Source: Candidatus Moduliflexus flocculans
GTDB taxonomy: Bacteria; Moduliflexota; Moduliflexia; Moduliflexales; Moduliflexaceae
Assembly (NCBI GenBank): GCA_000739515.1
Contig: DF820456.1
Span: 1,142,334-1,175,989 of the forward strand
Length of the DNA stretch: 33,656 nt
Direction: 5' to 3'
The notes under the pieces were generated by a model. That model did not search any database, was not told the DNA's origin, and saw nothing but the letters and a program-made list of their open reading frames with translations. Shown piece by piece: positions 1 to 6,921 of the stretch. The position numbers and the translations under genes were made by a program. Within the stretch, counting starts at the first letter, position 1, and each line of letters starts with the position of its first letter.

Positions 1-1
1 T

Positions 2-745
2 GGCAAGTTTGTGATGGAAGATTTATACGACGTCGGCGGCGTTCCGGCAGTGCAGAAAATGCTGCTGAGGGAAGGTTTATTGAATGGCAATTGTCTGACT
101 GTGACCGGCAAAACGCTGGCGGAAAATCTTGAACATGTTCCTGATTTGCAGAGCGGACAGACGATTATTGCGCCGCTTGCCGCTCCGATTAAAAAGACCG
201 GCCATATTCAAATTTTGTACGGCAATCTTGCCAAAGAAGGCGCAGTGGCGAAAATTACCGGTAAAGAAGGGCTGCGTTTCTCTGGCCAGGCCAAAGTTTT
301 CGATTCGGAAGAAGCGTCATTGGCGGCCATCGAAGCCGGAAAGGTCGCGGCAGGCGATGTCGTGGTGATTCGCTACGAAGGTCCGAAAGGCGGGCCGGGA
401 ATGCGGGAAATGTTGGCGGTGACATCGGCGATTATGGGCGCAGGTTTAGGCAAAAGCGTCGCGCTGATTACCGATGGCCGTTTTTCCGGCGGCACACATG
501 GGTTTGTCGTGGGGCATATCACGCCGGAAGCCCAGACCGGCGGCGCGTTAGCCATCGTGCGGGACGGCGACCGGATTACGATTGACGCAGAGCAGAACAC
601 GTTGACGCTCGACATTTCCGACGAAGAAATTCACCAGCGGCTTGCGGCCTGGACGATGCCGCCATATAAGGCAACAAAAGGAATGTTGTATAAATACATT
701 AAATCGGTGTCTTCCGCGTCTGAAGGTTGCGTGACAGACGAATAA
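2..745 (+). CDS. ilvD: Dihydroxy-acid dehydratase, C-terminal part (5' truncated by window)
   Basis: This is the C-terminal ~247 residues of IlvD, which dehydrates 2,3-dihydroxy-3-methylbutanoate (and the isoleucine analogue) in cytoplasmic branched-chain amino acid synthesis. The reading frame is open from base 2, so the gene begins outside the window; the family is normally about 550-570 residues. Visible family signatures are [17 protein letters not shown] at the left edge, the [12 protein letters not shown] segment, and the near C-terminal [20 protein letters not shown] block, which belongs to the active-site region of the IlvD/Edd family. The C-terminus looks complete. A long hairpin begins at the stop codon. 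Identification is secure; whether other ilv genes lie upstream cannot be seen. Confidence 0.96.
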   Translation, partial: GKFVMEDLYDVGGVPAVQKMLLREGLLNGNCLTVTGKTLAENLEHVPDLQSGQTIIAPLAAPIKKTGHIQILYGNLAKEGAVAKITGKEGLRFSGQAKVFDSEEASLAAIEAGKVAAGDVVVIRYEGPKGGPGMREMLAVTSAIMGAGLGKSVALITDGRFSGGTHGFVVGHITPEAQTGGALAIVRDGDRITIDAEQNTLTLDISDEEIHQRLAAWTMPPYKATKGMLYKYIKSVSSASEGCVTDE

Positions 746-821
746 CGACAGGGATTTCGCATAAGCAAGGATATTCGGACTTGATCTAAAGATCCCTGCT
801 TATGCGAAATCTCTGTCGTTG
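744..821. repeat. Long inverted repeat after ilvD (terminator-like hairpin)
   Basis: The left arm at 744-770 (core GATTTCGCATAAGCA) pairs with the right arm at about 795-821 (core TGCTTATGCGAAATC) with two mismatches over 27 bases, around a ~24 base loop. The left arm overlaps the ilvD stop codon and the right arm ends just before the DUF2721 start at 830. There is no T-run, so it may act as a processing or rho-dependent signal rather than a classical terminator. It could also be a dispersed palindromic repeat, although I saw no second copy here. Confidence 0.75.
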
Positions 822-829
822 CTGCAAAT

Positions 830-1246
830 ATGACTCCTATGACATTAACGACGCCGGCACTGCTGTTTCCGGCGATTTCATTATTGATGCTGGCTTATAC
901 GAACCGTTTTCTCGTATTGGCGCAATTAGTGCGGCAATTAGCGGACAAAGTGGAACATCGCGCGGAGGAGAACATTCGCGGGCAGATCGCCAATTTACAT
1001 CTACGATTGGCGCTGATTCGCAATATGCAGATTGCAGGCGTTATCAGTTTTCTGCTCTGCACGCTTTCGATGTTTGCGCTGTTTGTCGGGCGCATTTTGC
1101 TCGGCGAAGTGCTGTTCGGCGTCAGTCTTATCAGTCTGAGCATTTCGTTGCTGATTTCGCTTTATGAAATCTCGATTTCAACTCACGCTCTTGATTTGCA
1201 ACTGAGCAGCATCAATGAGCAGGCGGACGCTGCGCCGTCTGTGTAA
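830..1246 (+). CDS. DUF2721 family membrane protein
   Basis: A 138-residue protein with the DUF2721 pattern. It has an N-terminal hydrophobic segment with TPALLFPAISLLMLAYTNRF (about residues 8-27), a charged amphipathic middle (LVRQLADKVEHRAEENIRGQ), and two closely spaced membrane segments in the C-terminal half (about 66-85 and 90-112). The function of the family is not known; members are small inner-membrane proteins. No clear ribosome site precedes the ATG at 830, and an in-frame ATG lies three codons later. It is followed after 15 bases by an HTH protein on the same strand, so the two are probably co-transcribed. Confidence 0.8.
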   Translation: MTPMTLTTPALLFPAISLLMLAYTNRFLVLAQLVRQLADKVEHRAEENIRGQIANLHLRLALIRNMQIAGVISFLLCTLSMFALFVGRILLGEVLFGVSLISLSISLLISLYEISISTHALDLQLSSINEQADAAPSV

Positions 1247-1261
1247 ATAGTAGAGCCTTTT

Positions 1262-2089
1262 ATGTCGTCTGATCTGATTGCTGTATTTTGTCAGGGATGT
1301 GATCCGCGTTTTCAGCGCCGTCTGTGCGAATTTTATCAACAGATATATCGCGAATGCCATCTGTTGAAAGAATTCATCTTGCAGGCGGTGTTTGAGAAAG
1401 GCCGCTGCCTGCCTGAAAAGCTGCTGCGTACCGCGATTGCGGTTAATCTCCTCGAATATGCTGAATTGGTGCGGGTTGAGGAATATCTTGACGCGCTGAC
1501 TTTCGAAAGCGCGGAACGCCTGAAACTGACGCGCTTGCAACAAGGTTTCAATCTCGCGGTGCTGAAAGGGTACATCAATGTCGCTGCGTATCGCAATGTT
1601 CGAGAGACGCTGGAAAAAGACGGCATTTTGCAGAAACGGATTTGCGGCCATTGTCTCTATCTTTCGCCATACAAACCGACAATCTGCCAGCGGGAGACCA
1701 TCACGACAGGCGAAGGCGACCTGCCGCACGAACTCTTCGAACAAAGCCGTTTTCCTTCAGATCGCGGCTGCAAGCATGGCTTTGAGCCGCTGACCTTCGA
1801 ATCCACAGAAGGAAAAGAGCCGTTCGAAGTCGAAACCGATGCGCAGCGTGTGATGGTGGTCGCAAAATTTTTGCAAGATCGCATCGCCCAGGCGCAAGGC
1901 GAAGCAAAAAAACGGTGCGACCGGCAGTATCTCGTCTTTTGCCATCTTGTGCACTGGCTCGGTCACACGACATCATGGGACGACGAAAAGACGAAGCTTG
2001 CCGCCACGCTCGGCATCAGCATTAAGACCGTAGATCGCGATATTCAGGAACTTGTTGATATTTTGGAAGAACACGATGTCCTGTCATAA
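1262..2089 (+). CDS. Cys-rich protein with C-terminal helix-turn-helix
   Basis: A 275-residue protein I do not recognise as a named family. It has an N-terminal CQGC (residues 10-13), a mid-protein CGHC followed by further cysteines (TICQ, RGCKHG), and a C-terminal helix-turn-helix that reads like the DeoR/HTH_11 type (LAATLGISIKTVDRDIQEL, about residues 245-263). The paired cysteines suggest metal binding, but the spacing matches no family I can name. It starts 15 bases after the DUF2721 gene, so a shared operon is likely. A transcriptional regulator responding to a metal or redox state is an inference only. No signal peptide or membrane segment is visible, so it is probably cytoplasmic. Confidence 0.6.
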   Translation: MSSDLIAVFCQGCDPRFQRRLCEFYQQIYRECHLLKEFILQAVFEKGRCLPEKLLRTAIAVNLLEYAELVRVEEYLDALTFESAERLKLTRLQQGFNLAVLKGYINVAAYRNVRETLEKDGILQKRICGHCLYLSPYKPTICQRETITTGEGDLPHELFEQSRFPSDRGCKHGFEPLTFESTEGKEPFEVETDAQRVMVVAKFLQDRIAQAQGEAKKRCDRQYLVFCHLVHWLGHTTSWDDEKTKLAATLGISIKTVDRDIQELVDILEEHDVLS

Positions 2090-2144
2090 CAAGAGTTGCC
2101 TCTTTATTGACAAAAGATCATTTCGTTGTATTGACAACAATCTC

Positions 2145-2193
2145 AGGAGTGTAAACGCTTGCTTTTGCCGCAAAAGCAGGCGTTTGCACTCCT
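2145..2193. repeat. Palindromic repeat family A, copy 1
   Basis: A 49-base near-perfect palindrome with arms beginning AGGAGTGTAAACGCTTGC and a three-base loop. The two arm differences are both compatible with G-U pairing. It is the same family as the copies at 5835-5878, 8375-8423 and (rearranged) 32737-32799. It lies between the HTH gene and the zinc-finger gene and ends 7 bases before the latter's ATG. Confidence 0.85.
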
Positions 2194-2200
2194 TTACAAC

Positions 2201-2827
2201 ATGACCAATAAACTGATCGCCGCGCTCCGGCAAGACATCGTTTCTGAAAAATTTCGACGCATGCAACGCAATTTTCGCGCCGCGCCGCACCCGACCGATG
2301 AGAATCTCTATCATTACGCGCTCGGCTGGCTGCCAGAAGGCGAAGCCGCGTATATTCGCCAACACCTGTTGTTTTGCGAGCGCTGCGCGGCGGAAGTCAC
2401 CCGCATTATTGGCATTGAACAGCGCCTCGCGCAGCAAATCGCCGCCGCGCCGGCGCTCGATCTGACTGACGCGATGGCCACTGAATTTTGGGAACCGCAA
2501 TGGGTAGGCCAATTAGCGACCGCCGCTGATATTCCCGCGCAGGAGCATACCTTTTTTCTCGATGACGGCCAGATTACATTATTATGCCGCTGGGGACAAG
2601 AACGAGGCAGTGAACCGGCATTTATCTGGATTAATTGGGAAAGCCGGCTGAATACCGAGCAAGCGATAACGATTCGTTTTATCCATCCCGAAACGCAAAT
2701 TTCCCGCTATGCCACCAGTTTAGGCAGCCATCCCACAGGCGAAGCCACCTTTGTCAGCCGCGAATTAGGGTTTGATCCCTCATCCGAACGCTGGGCTGTC
2801 GGCGTGACGCTGCATCCAATCGTTTAG
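2201..2827 (+). CDS. ZAS-type zinc-finger (anti-sigma-like) protein, orphan
   Basis: A 208-residue protein starting at the ATG at 2201; an earlier in-frame TTG lies inside the upstream palindromic repeat and is unlikely. Residues ~30-65 carry the pattern of zinc-binding anti-sigma domains: H30, then H55-x3-C59-x2-C62 (HLLFCERC), within a short helical domain. The remaining ~140 residues look beta-rich and resemble no domain I can name. No membrane segment is present, so it is not a classical membrane anti-sigma factor. No sigma factor gene is adjacent. Its 3' end overlaps the convergent gene at 2824 by 4 bases. Function unassigned; a cytoplasmic regulatory role is possible. Confidence 0.6.
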   Translation: MTNKLIAALRQDIVSEKFRRMQRNFRAAPHPTDENLYHYALGWLPEGEAAYIRQHLLFCERCAAEVTRIIGIEQRLAQQIAAAPALDLTDAMATEFWEPQWVGQLATAADIPAQEHTFFLDDGQITLLCRWGQERGSEPAFIWINWESRLNTEQAITIRFIHPETQISRYATSLGSHPTGEATFVSRELGFDPSSERWAVGVTLHPIV

Positions 2828-3135
2828 TCAGCAAAAAATTCGATCCGGATATTCTCTTCGTCTGGAATCTGCGTCATTGTATAGGTTCCTTTGCGCTGAA
2901 TTTGAAGTTGGCGCGTTACGCCGATTTTCCGCAACTGCTCAGTAATGGCATCCCGCTCGCCGGGAGCGGATTCCGTGTTAAAATAGAGAAACACATCCTC
3001 GCCGCGTTCCCCCATTTGCAACAGAAATGCGTTATGCTGAACATAGACCAAATCTTCGTACACATAGGTCACGTCAAGCCCCAACGACGCGACGATTTCG
3101 CGAATATACCCTAACGGCCGATATGGAACAGACAT
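2824..3135 (-). CDS. Hypothetical protein, 103 aa
   Basis: The start chosen is the ATG at 3135 (MSVPYRPLGYIREI), because TCAGGAGAATC precedes it at proper spacing; the longer frame upstream lacks a ribosome site. The protein is soluble with alternating beta-like segments (VTYVYEDLVYVQHNAFLLQM; VFLYFNTE) and an acidic C-terminus. I do not recognise a family. It is the last of five same-strand small genes (4414 to 2824) but is separated from the previous one by about 150 bases holding a palindromic repeat. Its 3' end overlaps the opposite-strand zinc-finger gene by 4 bases. Confidence 0.6.
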   Translation of the reverse strand: MSVPYRPLGYIREIVASLGLDVTYVYEDLVYVQHNAFLLQMGERGEDVFLYFNTESAPGERDAITEQLRKIGVTRQLQIQRKGTYTMTQIPDEENIRIEFFAD

Positions 3136-3203
3136 GATACGATTCTCCTGAAAGATAGTTGCGCCCCTGCGCAAAGATAAAGATGTTAATTGCCTTAAAA
3201 AAA

Positions 3204-3266
3204 GATCATATTATCCCGTAGGGACGCCCCGGCGGGGCGTCTCTACCGTGATGGTCAAGTATGATC
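3204..3266. repeat. Palindromic repeat family B, copy 1
   Basis: The inner palindrome pairs GTAGGGACGCCCCG (from 3218) with CGGGGCGTCTCTAC (to 3246). It is flanked by an outer pair, GATCATA at 3204-3210 and TATGATC at 3260-3266. The inner element recurs at 15749-15780, 20365-20399 and 21593-21622. It occupies the gap between two same-strand small genes. Confidence 0.8.
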
Positions 3267-3285
3267 GTATTGACCACAATTGGTA

Positions 3286-3537
3286 TTATTCTTCAGCTTT
3301 TCCAATCGTGCGAACGGAGACAATTTTGTCCCAATCGTAATAGGTGTTAACCATGTCATCTTTTTTGTTTTCAGTGATTCGAATAAATTCTTCTCCTAAA
3401 AACAACGTTGAGCCCTCATACACTGCGCCTTCGTTCACTTGCAGCCGAATATCCTTGCGCAGTTTTCGCGAAAGCGTTCCGTGAACTGGCATTGAGGCAT
3501 ATTCGAAAATTTTTTCCAATGTTGTTTTGCTTATCAT
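3286..3537 (-). CDS. Small beta-barrel-like hypothetical protein, 83 aa
   Basis: The start is the ATG at 3537 (MISKTTLEKIF), because AAGGAG lies six bases upstream; the ATG two codons earlier touches the ribosome site and is less likely. After a short helical N-terminus, the pattern LRLQV-EGAVYEGSTLFLGEEFIRITENKKDD-YYDWDKIVSVRT reads like a small Sm-like or SH3-like five-strand barrel. That is an impression of fold from the strand pattern, not a family match. It is the fourth gene of the FeoC-like/Nif11 run, 55 bases after the third gene. Function unknown. Confidence 0.6.
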   Translation of the reverse strand: MISKTTLEKIFEYASMPVHGTLSRKLRKDIRLQVNEGAVYEGSTLFLGEEFIRITENKKDDMVNTYYDWDKIVSVRTIGKAEE

Positions 3538-3592
3538 ACGCATCTCCTTTTGTTCTGTAGATTTTTGCGCAAGGGGCGCGCGCCTTTTGTTC

Positions 3593-3865
3593 TCATGCTT
3601 CGCGATGTTGAAAGGCGGCCATTTTCGCAATCCGGGTGACTGCGTTCTTGCTGAGATGCGGAAATGCCGCGAGAATTTCGTCCGAAATTTTTACGCACGC
3701 CGTAGAATAAGAACCTTGCCGCCAGACATCGTGTTGAATCGCAAATTGACAAATTTGTTCGATTTGTAAAAATTGTTCGGCGGAACAGTGTTGTTGCGCG
3801 GCGGCTTTTGACTTCTCCGTCCACCATAAGCCGAGATGTTGTTCGATTATATCATTTAACGTCAT
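3593..3865 (-). CDS. Hypothetical protein, 90 aa, third gene of Nif11 operon
   Basis: A 90-residue soluble protein starting at the ATG at 3865 with GGCAGGAGAGAACC directly upstream. Its start overlaps the end of the Nif11-domain gene by 14 bases, which indicates translational coupling. It is mostly helical, with a C-terminal motif ILAAFPHLSKNAVTRIAKMAAF that looks like a helical repeat or binding motif. I recognise no family. The close coupling suggests it works with the Nif11 and FeoC-like proteins; this is inference from context only. Confidence 0.65.
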   Translation of the reverse strand: MTLNDIIEQHLGLWWTEKSKAAAQQHCSAEQFLQIEQICQFAIQHDVWRQGSYSTACVKISDEILAAFPHLSKNAVTRIAKMAAFQHREA

Positions 3866-4148
3866 GGTTCTCTCCTGCCAGGCGGGAATGTTCAGCGTAT
3901 CGAGCCATTCCGGCTGTCATCTCCCACCACATTTTGAATTCCTGCAAGACATTCGCTTGTTCTTCAAATTGGCACAAGGTCAATAGATGAGAAAAAGCGT
4001 CATCAAATTCGGTCGCTGTAAAACTCAAACGCTGCAGTTCTAACACTGATCGCAATTCATCTGCCGAATTTGCTCGATTCAATACGCGTCTGAATGCCGC
4101 GTCTTTCATCCCTCGCGTGATAAAATCATGCGCATGGCTGAGACTCAT
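3852..4148 (-). CDS. Nif11-domain protein
   Basis: A 98-residue protein whose first ~55 residues fit the Nif11 domain: MSLSHAHDFITRGMKDAAFR, then RRVLNRANSADELRSVLE, then a hydrophobic F-T-A-T-EF-DAF segment. The domain is known both as a nitrogen-fixation-associated protein of unknown function and as the leader of some RiPP precursors. The C-terminal part (QEFKMWWEMTAGMARYAEHSRLAGENHDVK) has no double-glycine cleavage site and no Cys/Ser/Thr-rich core, so a RiPP precursor role is unlikely. The ATG overlaps the stop of the FeoC-like gene (ATGA), and AGAGGTGG lies upstream. Domain assignment is from pattern recognition. Confidence 0.65.
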   Translation of the reverse strand: MSLSHAHDFITRGMKDAAFRRVLNRANSADELRSVLELQRLSFTATEFDDAFSHLLTLCQFEEQANVLQEFKMWWEMTAGMARYAEHSRLAGENHDVK

Positions 4149-4414
4149 GATTCCACCTCTTTCACGAGCGAAATGACAATGCTGTTTTCCTGCCAGGCGC
4201 TTTGCGGCGTCTCACAAGAATTGGACGCGCACTGCGTGCATGATGAACGGCAGGCGCTTCCTCCCTGACGAATGACGCCTTCTTGTTGTAAGATATTAAG
4301 AAGCGGCAACAGATCGCCGAAGGCGGCATTGGCCGCTGTGGCTAAATTTGAAACGGAAATCATGCGAGTCTTTCGCAGCAATGCTGTGACGACTGTTTTC
4401 ACTGATTCATGCAT
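4145..4414 (-). CDS. FeoC-like winged-helix protein with Cys cluster
   Basis: An 89-residue protein starting at the ATG at 4414 (MHESVKTVV), preceded by GGGAGGTTTCTG. Residues ~15-58 form a small winged helix (ISVSNLATAANAAFGDLLPLLNILQQEGVIRQ). It is followed at once by C-x3-C-x2-C-x4-C (ACRSSCTQCASNSC), the layout of FeoC, a small Fe-S or iron-sensing winged-helix partner of the FeoB iron transporter. No feoA or feoB is nearby. Instead it heads a run of small genes including a Nif11-domain protein, with an ATGA overlap. A redox or iron-responsive regulator is plausible; the FeoC name should be taken as similarity of layout only. Confidence 0.6.
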   Translation of the reverse strand: MHESVKTVVTALLRKTRMISVSNLATAANAAFGDLLPLLNILQQEGVIRQGGSACRSSCTQCASNSCETPQSAWQENSIVISLVKEVES

Positions 4415-4807
4415 CAGAAACCTCCCGGTTAAGAATGATAGATGGCGCTGGAAAGCGGTATCTCGAAATAATATGGGCATAATTCTTTGCAACCGCTATG
4501 CCGGAGAAGGTGCTTTCACGTATTCAGGCATGTATAACGCTGATAAATAATTCAAAAATGTGTGCATGTTTTATATTTAATACATAAATGTGCAATAAAA
4601 ATCAATAAATAACAATTATGTTTTTATTTGACAACTCCATAAATGCAGCTCTTTTTTAAGGCGCATCTGTCTTTCCGCTTGACATTTTCCCGCCTCATCA
4701 TGGCAAGATGCTGATGATGTGTTTACTCGCGGAAAACCTCACAGGCCTTCAAGACCTGTGAGGTTTTTGCTGAAGTTGTTTTTTACACCTACAAAGGAGG
4801 AAATCGT
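4415..4807. other. Intergenic region between divergent FeoC-like operon and TRAP gene
   Basis: This 393-base gap is strongly A/T-rich at 4545-4640. It holds an imperfect palindrome at about 4562-4593 (TGCATGTTTTATA ... ACATAAATGTGCA) that could be an operator for either divergent unit. TTGACA occurs at 4629-4634 and 4680-4685 on the plus strand, but neither has a convincing -10 partner at 16-18 bases. No gene is visible. A terminator-like palindrome lies at 4733-4767. Confidence 0.5.
4733..4767. repeat. ACCTCACAGG palindrome followed by T-run (terminator-like)
   Basis: The arms AAAACCTCACAGG and CCTGTGAGGTTTT enclose a ~9-base loop, giving a perfect 13-bp stem with a T-run. A related copy lies at 26167-26197, so this is a dispersed repeat family. 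It ends only 40 bases before the TRAP gene's ATG, so it lies in that gene's leader or separates it from upstream transcripts. Confidence 0.75.
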
Positions 4808-5794
4808 ATGAAACTTGTTCGTCTGTTGATGGTTGCCGCATTCGTTCTGTTGTTGGCCTCGGCTGCATCTGCGGCGGAAATCACGTTTAAATTCGCGCAC
4901 ATCGCGCCGGTCGTTCATGCAGACCATCGGGCGGCGCTGCATTTCAAGGCGTATGTCGAATCGAAATCGCAAGGGCGCGTGGAAGTCTCCGTGCATCCTG
5001 CCGGACAGTTAGGCGGCGAACGCGCCATGATTGAAGGCGTGCAGATGGGGACGATTGAAATGGGCTTTTTCACGGCGGCGGTCATGACCAATTTCATTCC
5101 GCAAATCGCGGTGACAAACCTGCCGTTTATCTTCCCGGATCAACAAACCGCCTATCGCGTGTTAGATAGCGAAATCGGCGATAAGATTCTCAGCTATTTC
5201 CCGGAAAAGGGGATGATTCCGCTCGGCTGGGGCGAAAACGGTTTCCGGGATTTCTCTAACTCGAAGTTGCCGATTCATAAGCCGGAAGACATGAAGGCGT
5301 TAAAAATGCGCTCGATTGAAAGCCCGCTCTTCCTCGATTCCTATAAAGCGCTCGGCGTGGATGCGGTCGCGATTGCCTGGCCGGAGACGTTTACCGCGTT
5401 ACAGCAGAAGGTCGTGGATGGCGCGGATTTGCCGTATAATACGATGGCATTGGCCAAATGGCTGGAAGTGCAGCAATATGTCACGCTCTCCGGCTGGGTG
5501 TATGAGCCGATGCCGATTGTGGCGAATGTTGATTGGTTTAACGGCCTGCCCGCTGATATTCAGCAGATTATTCGGGATGGCGCGTATGAGATGCAGATGG
5601 TTAACCGCGCGATGAACGCGCAGGACCGCCTTGTGACCGATGCCGAGGCCAAAGCCAAAGGCGTAGAAGTCGTCTCGCTGACCGCTGAAGAGCGCCAGGC
5701 GTTCCGCGACAAAGTCGCGCCAGTGTATGAAGCCTGGAAAGAAAAAATCGGCGCAGAGCTTGTGGATGCCGTCGTGAAGGCGACGCAGAAGTAA
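4808..5794 (+). CDS. TRAP transporter solute-binding protein (DctP family), orphan
   Basis: A 328-residue periplasmic binding protein of the tripartite TRAP family, which captures organic acids for a DctQM-type permease. Residues 1-22 are a clear signal peptide (LLMVAAFVLLLASAASA-A). Family marks include FKFAHIAPVVHADHRAA, the FPAGQLGGER-like block (HPAGQLGGERAMIEG, 63-77), R168 in KALKMRSIESPLF (the usual carboxylate-binding Arg) and N211. The usual GQENP motif reads GADLPYN here, which may mean a different ligand. AAAGGAGG sits eight bases before the ATG. No DctQ or DctM gene is in the window, so the permease must be elsewhere. Length is normal for the family. Confidence 0.93.
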   Translation: MKLVRLLMVAAFVLLLASAASAAEITFKFAHIAPVVHADHRAALHFKAYVESKSQGRVEVSVHPAGQLGGERAMIEGVQMGTIEMGFFTAAVMTNFIPQIAVTNLPFIFPDQQTAYRVLDSEIGDKILSYFPEKGMIPLGWGENGFRDFSNSKLPIHKPEDMKALKMRSIESPLFLDSYKALGVDAVAIAWPETFTALQQKVVDGADLPYNTMALAKWLEVQQYVTLSGWVYEPMPIVANVDWFNGLPADIQQIIRDGAYEMQMVNRAMNAQDRLVTDAEAKAKGVEVVSLTAEERQAFRDKVAPVYEAWKEKIGAELVDAVVKATQK

Positions 5795-5834
5795 CATGTT
5801 CTTAGCTTCGTCAGGGTTCAAAGGAACGTTAATT

Positions 5835-5878
5835 GAGTGTCACGCTTGCTTTGGCCTTCAAAGCAGACGCTGACACTC
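5835..5878. repeat. Palindromic repeat family A, copy 2
   Basis: The arms GAGTGTCACGCTTGCTTTG (from 5835) and CAAAGCAGACGCTGACACTC (to 5878) face each other around a four-base loop, with one extra base in one arm and one mismatch. It lies 40 bases after the TRAP gene stop and could terminate its transcript. Same family as 2145-2193 and 8375-8423. Confidence 0.8.
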
Positions 5879-5894
5879 CGAAGAATTATTTTTA

Positions 5895-5999
5895 TATAGC
5901 AAAACGACATGATTCATGGTTCGACTCCGCTCACCATGACCGGTCACGCTGAGCGAAGTCGAAGCGTCTTGCGGTCACATCTGATATAGTTTTGCTATA
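5895..5999. repeat. Nested palindrome before the Rpn nuclease gene
   Basis: The outer arms TATAGCAAAAC (5895-5905) and GTTTTGCTATA (5989-5999) are perfect inverted repeats. Between them lies a second palindrome, TTCGACTCCGCTCA (5920-5933) against TGAGCGAAGTCGAA (5950-5963), a sequence type dispersed in many bacterial genomes. The arrangement looks like one repeat inserted in the loop of another. It ends 12 bases before the ribosome site of the nuclease gene, so the nuclease promoter must lie in or before it. Confidence 0.75.
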
Positions 6000-6024
6000 G
6001 CATAAATAATAGGAAGGAGACGCC

Positions 6025-6882
6025 ATGAAATTCGTCAATCCGCGCAATGATGTCGCGTTTAAAAAAATTTTTGGCAACGAGGAACACACCGAGATTTTGA
6101 TTGCGTTTCTCAATGCCGTGCTGGATTTGACCGGCGACAAAGAGATTGAAGAGATCACGTTGCTGAATCCGTATCAAGCACCGCGCCTTGAGGCGTTGAA
6201 ATACACCTTGCTCGATGTACGCGCCAAAGACAAACGGGGTGTGACGTTCATCGTCGAAATGCAGGTCGAACATGTCGAAGGGCTACGCAAACGCTTTGCC
6301 TACTATGCCGCCAAAGCCTACGCCTCGCAAATTGAGCGTGGGCAGGATTACCCGAAACTGAATCAGGTCATTTTTATTGGTATCTTGAATTTCAACGAAT
6401 TCGACACGCCCAACTATCTCACCAGAATTCAGTGGTTGAATACGGTCACGTATCAGCAGGAATTGAAAGACGTCGAATTCAACTTCATCGAACTGCCCAA
6501 ATTTATGACGCCAGAAGAACGCCTGACGACCCCTCTGGAAAAATGGCTCTATTTTCTGAAACATGCCGACGAATTGGATGTTATTCCAGACAACGCCGAC
6601 AGCGTGGCGTTACGCGCCGCGTATGGCATCGCCGATCAGTTCGGGTGGACGAAAGATGAATTAGAGGTGTATGATTACTGGGGCATCAAAGAGCAAGACG
6701 AAATTGGCGCCATCCAGTATGCCTTACGCACCGGCAAGCAGCAAGGAATCCAGCAAGGCGCGCAACAGGAGCGCCTCGAAACCGCCCGCAAGATGCTGGC
6801 AAAAGAGTATGCGACTGAAGATATTTGCGAATTGACCGGCCTGACGCCCGAAGAACTTGCTGACCTCGCGTCAGCATCGTAA
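6025..6882 (+). CDS. Rpn family recombination-promoting nuclease / putative transposase
   Basis: A 285-residue member of the PD-(D/E)XK Rpn/PDDEXK_2 family (RpnA-like DNA endonucleases tied to RecA-independent recombination and formerly called transposases). The N-terminal signature MKFVNPRNDVAFKKIFGNEEHTE is clear. Catalytic-core residues are visible in LLDVRAKDKRGVTFIVEMQV (D-x(12)-E-x-Q, residues ~63-80), followed by RFAYYAAKAYASQIERGQDY. The C-terminus has the usual Gln-rich linker (GKQQGIQQGAQQERLE) and a short helix-rich tail. AAGGAG lies seven bases before the ATG. It stands alone on the plus strand; no terminal inverted repeats of a transposon bound it, although a nested palindrome lies just upstream. 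Confidence 0.92.
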   Translation: MKFVNPRNDVAFKKIFGNEEHTEILIAFLNAVLDLTGDKEIEEITLLNPYQAPRLEALKYTLLDVRAKDKRGVTFIVEMQVEHVEGLRKRFAYYAAKAYASQIERGQDYPKLNQVIFIGILNFNEFDTPNYLTRIQWLNTVTYQQELKDVEFNFIELPKFMTPEERLTTPLEKWLYFLKHADELDVIPDNADSVALRAAYGIADQFGWTKDELEVYDYWGIKEQDEIGAIQYALRTGKQQGIQQGAQQERLETARKMLAKEYATEDICELTGLTPEELADLASAS

Positions 6883-6921
6883 TTTGTCGCATTGGCGAAA
6901 CACGAAAATATCTATTCGGTT

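Noticed and set aside
802..1167. A 121-codon frame overlapping the DUF2721 gene
   Set aside because: The overlapping frame encodes a clear DUF2721 protein; this one begins in the right arm of an inverted repeat.
2084..2512. A 142-codon minus-strand frame
   Set aside because: It lies opposite the zinc-finger gene, whose HxxxCxxC motif supports the plus strand, and it runs through a palindromic repeat.
3852..4148. Nif11-domain protein as a RiPP precursor
   Set aside because: No double-glycine leader end, no Cys/Ser/Thr-rich core and no YcaO, LanM or radical SAM maturase nearby.
4415..4492. N-terminal extension of the FeoC-like frame
   Set aside because: GGGAGG lies well before the ATG at 4414, and the extension has no ribosome site.
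6025..6882. A complete insertion sequence around the Rpn gene
   Set aside because: The nested palindrome upstream has no matching copy downstream, and there are no terminal repeats or target duplication bounding the gene.
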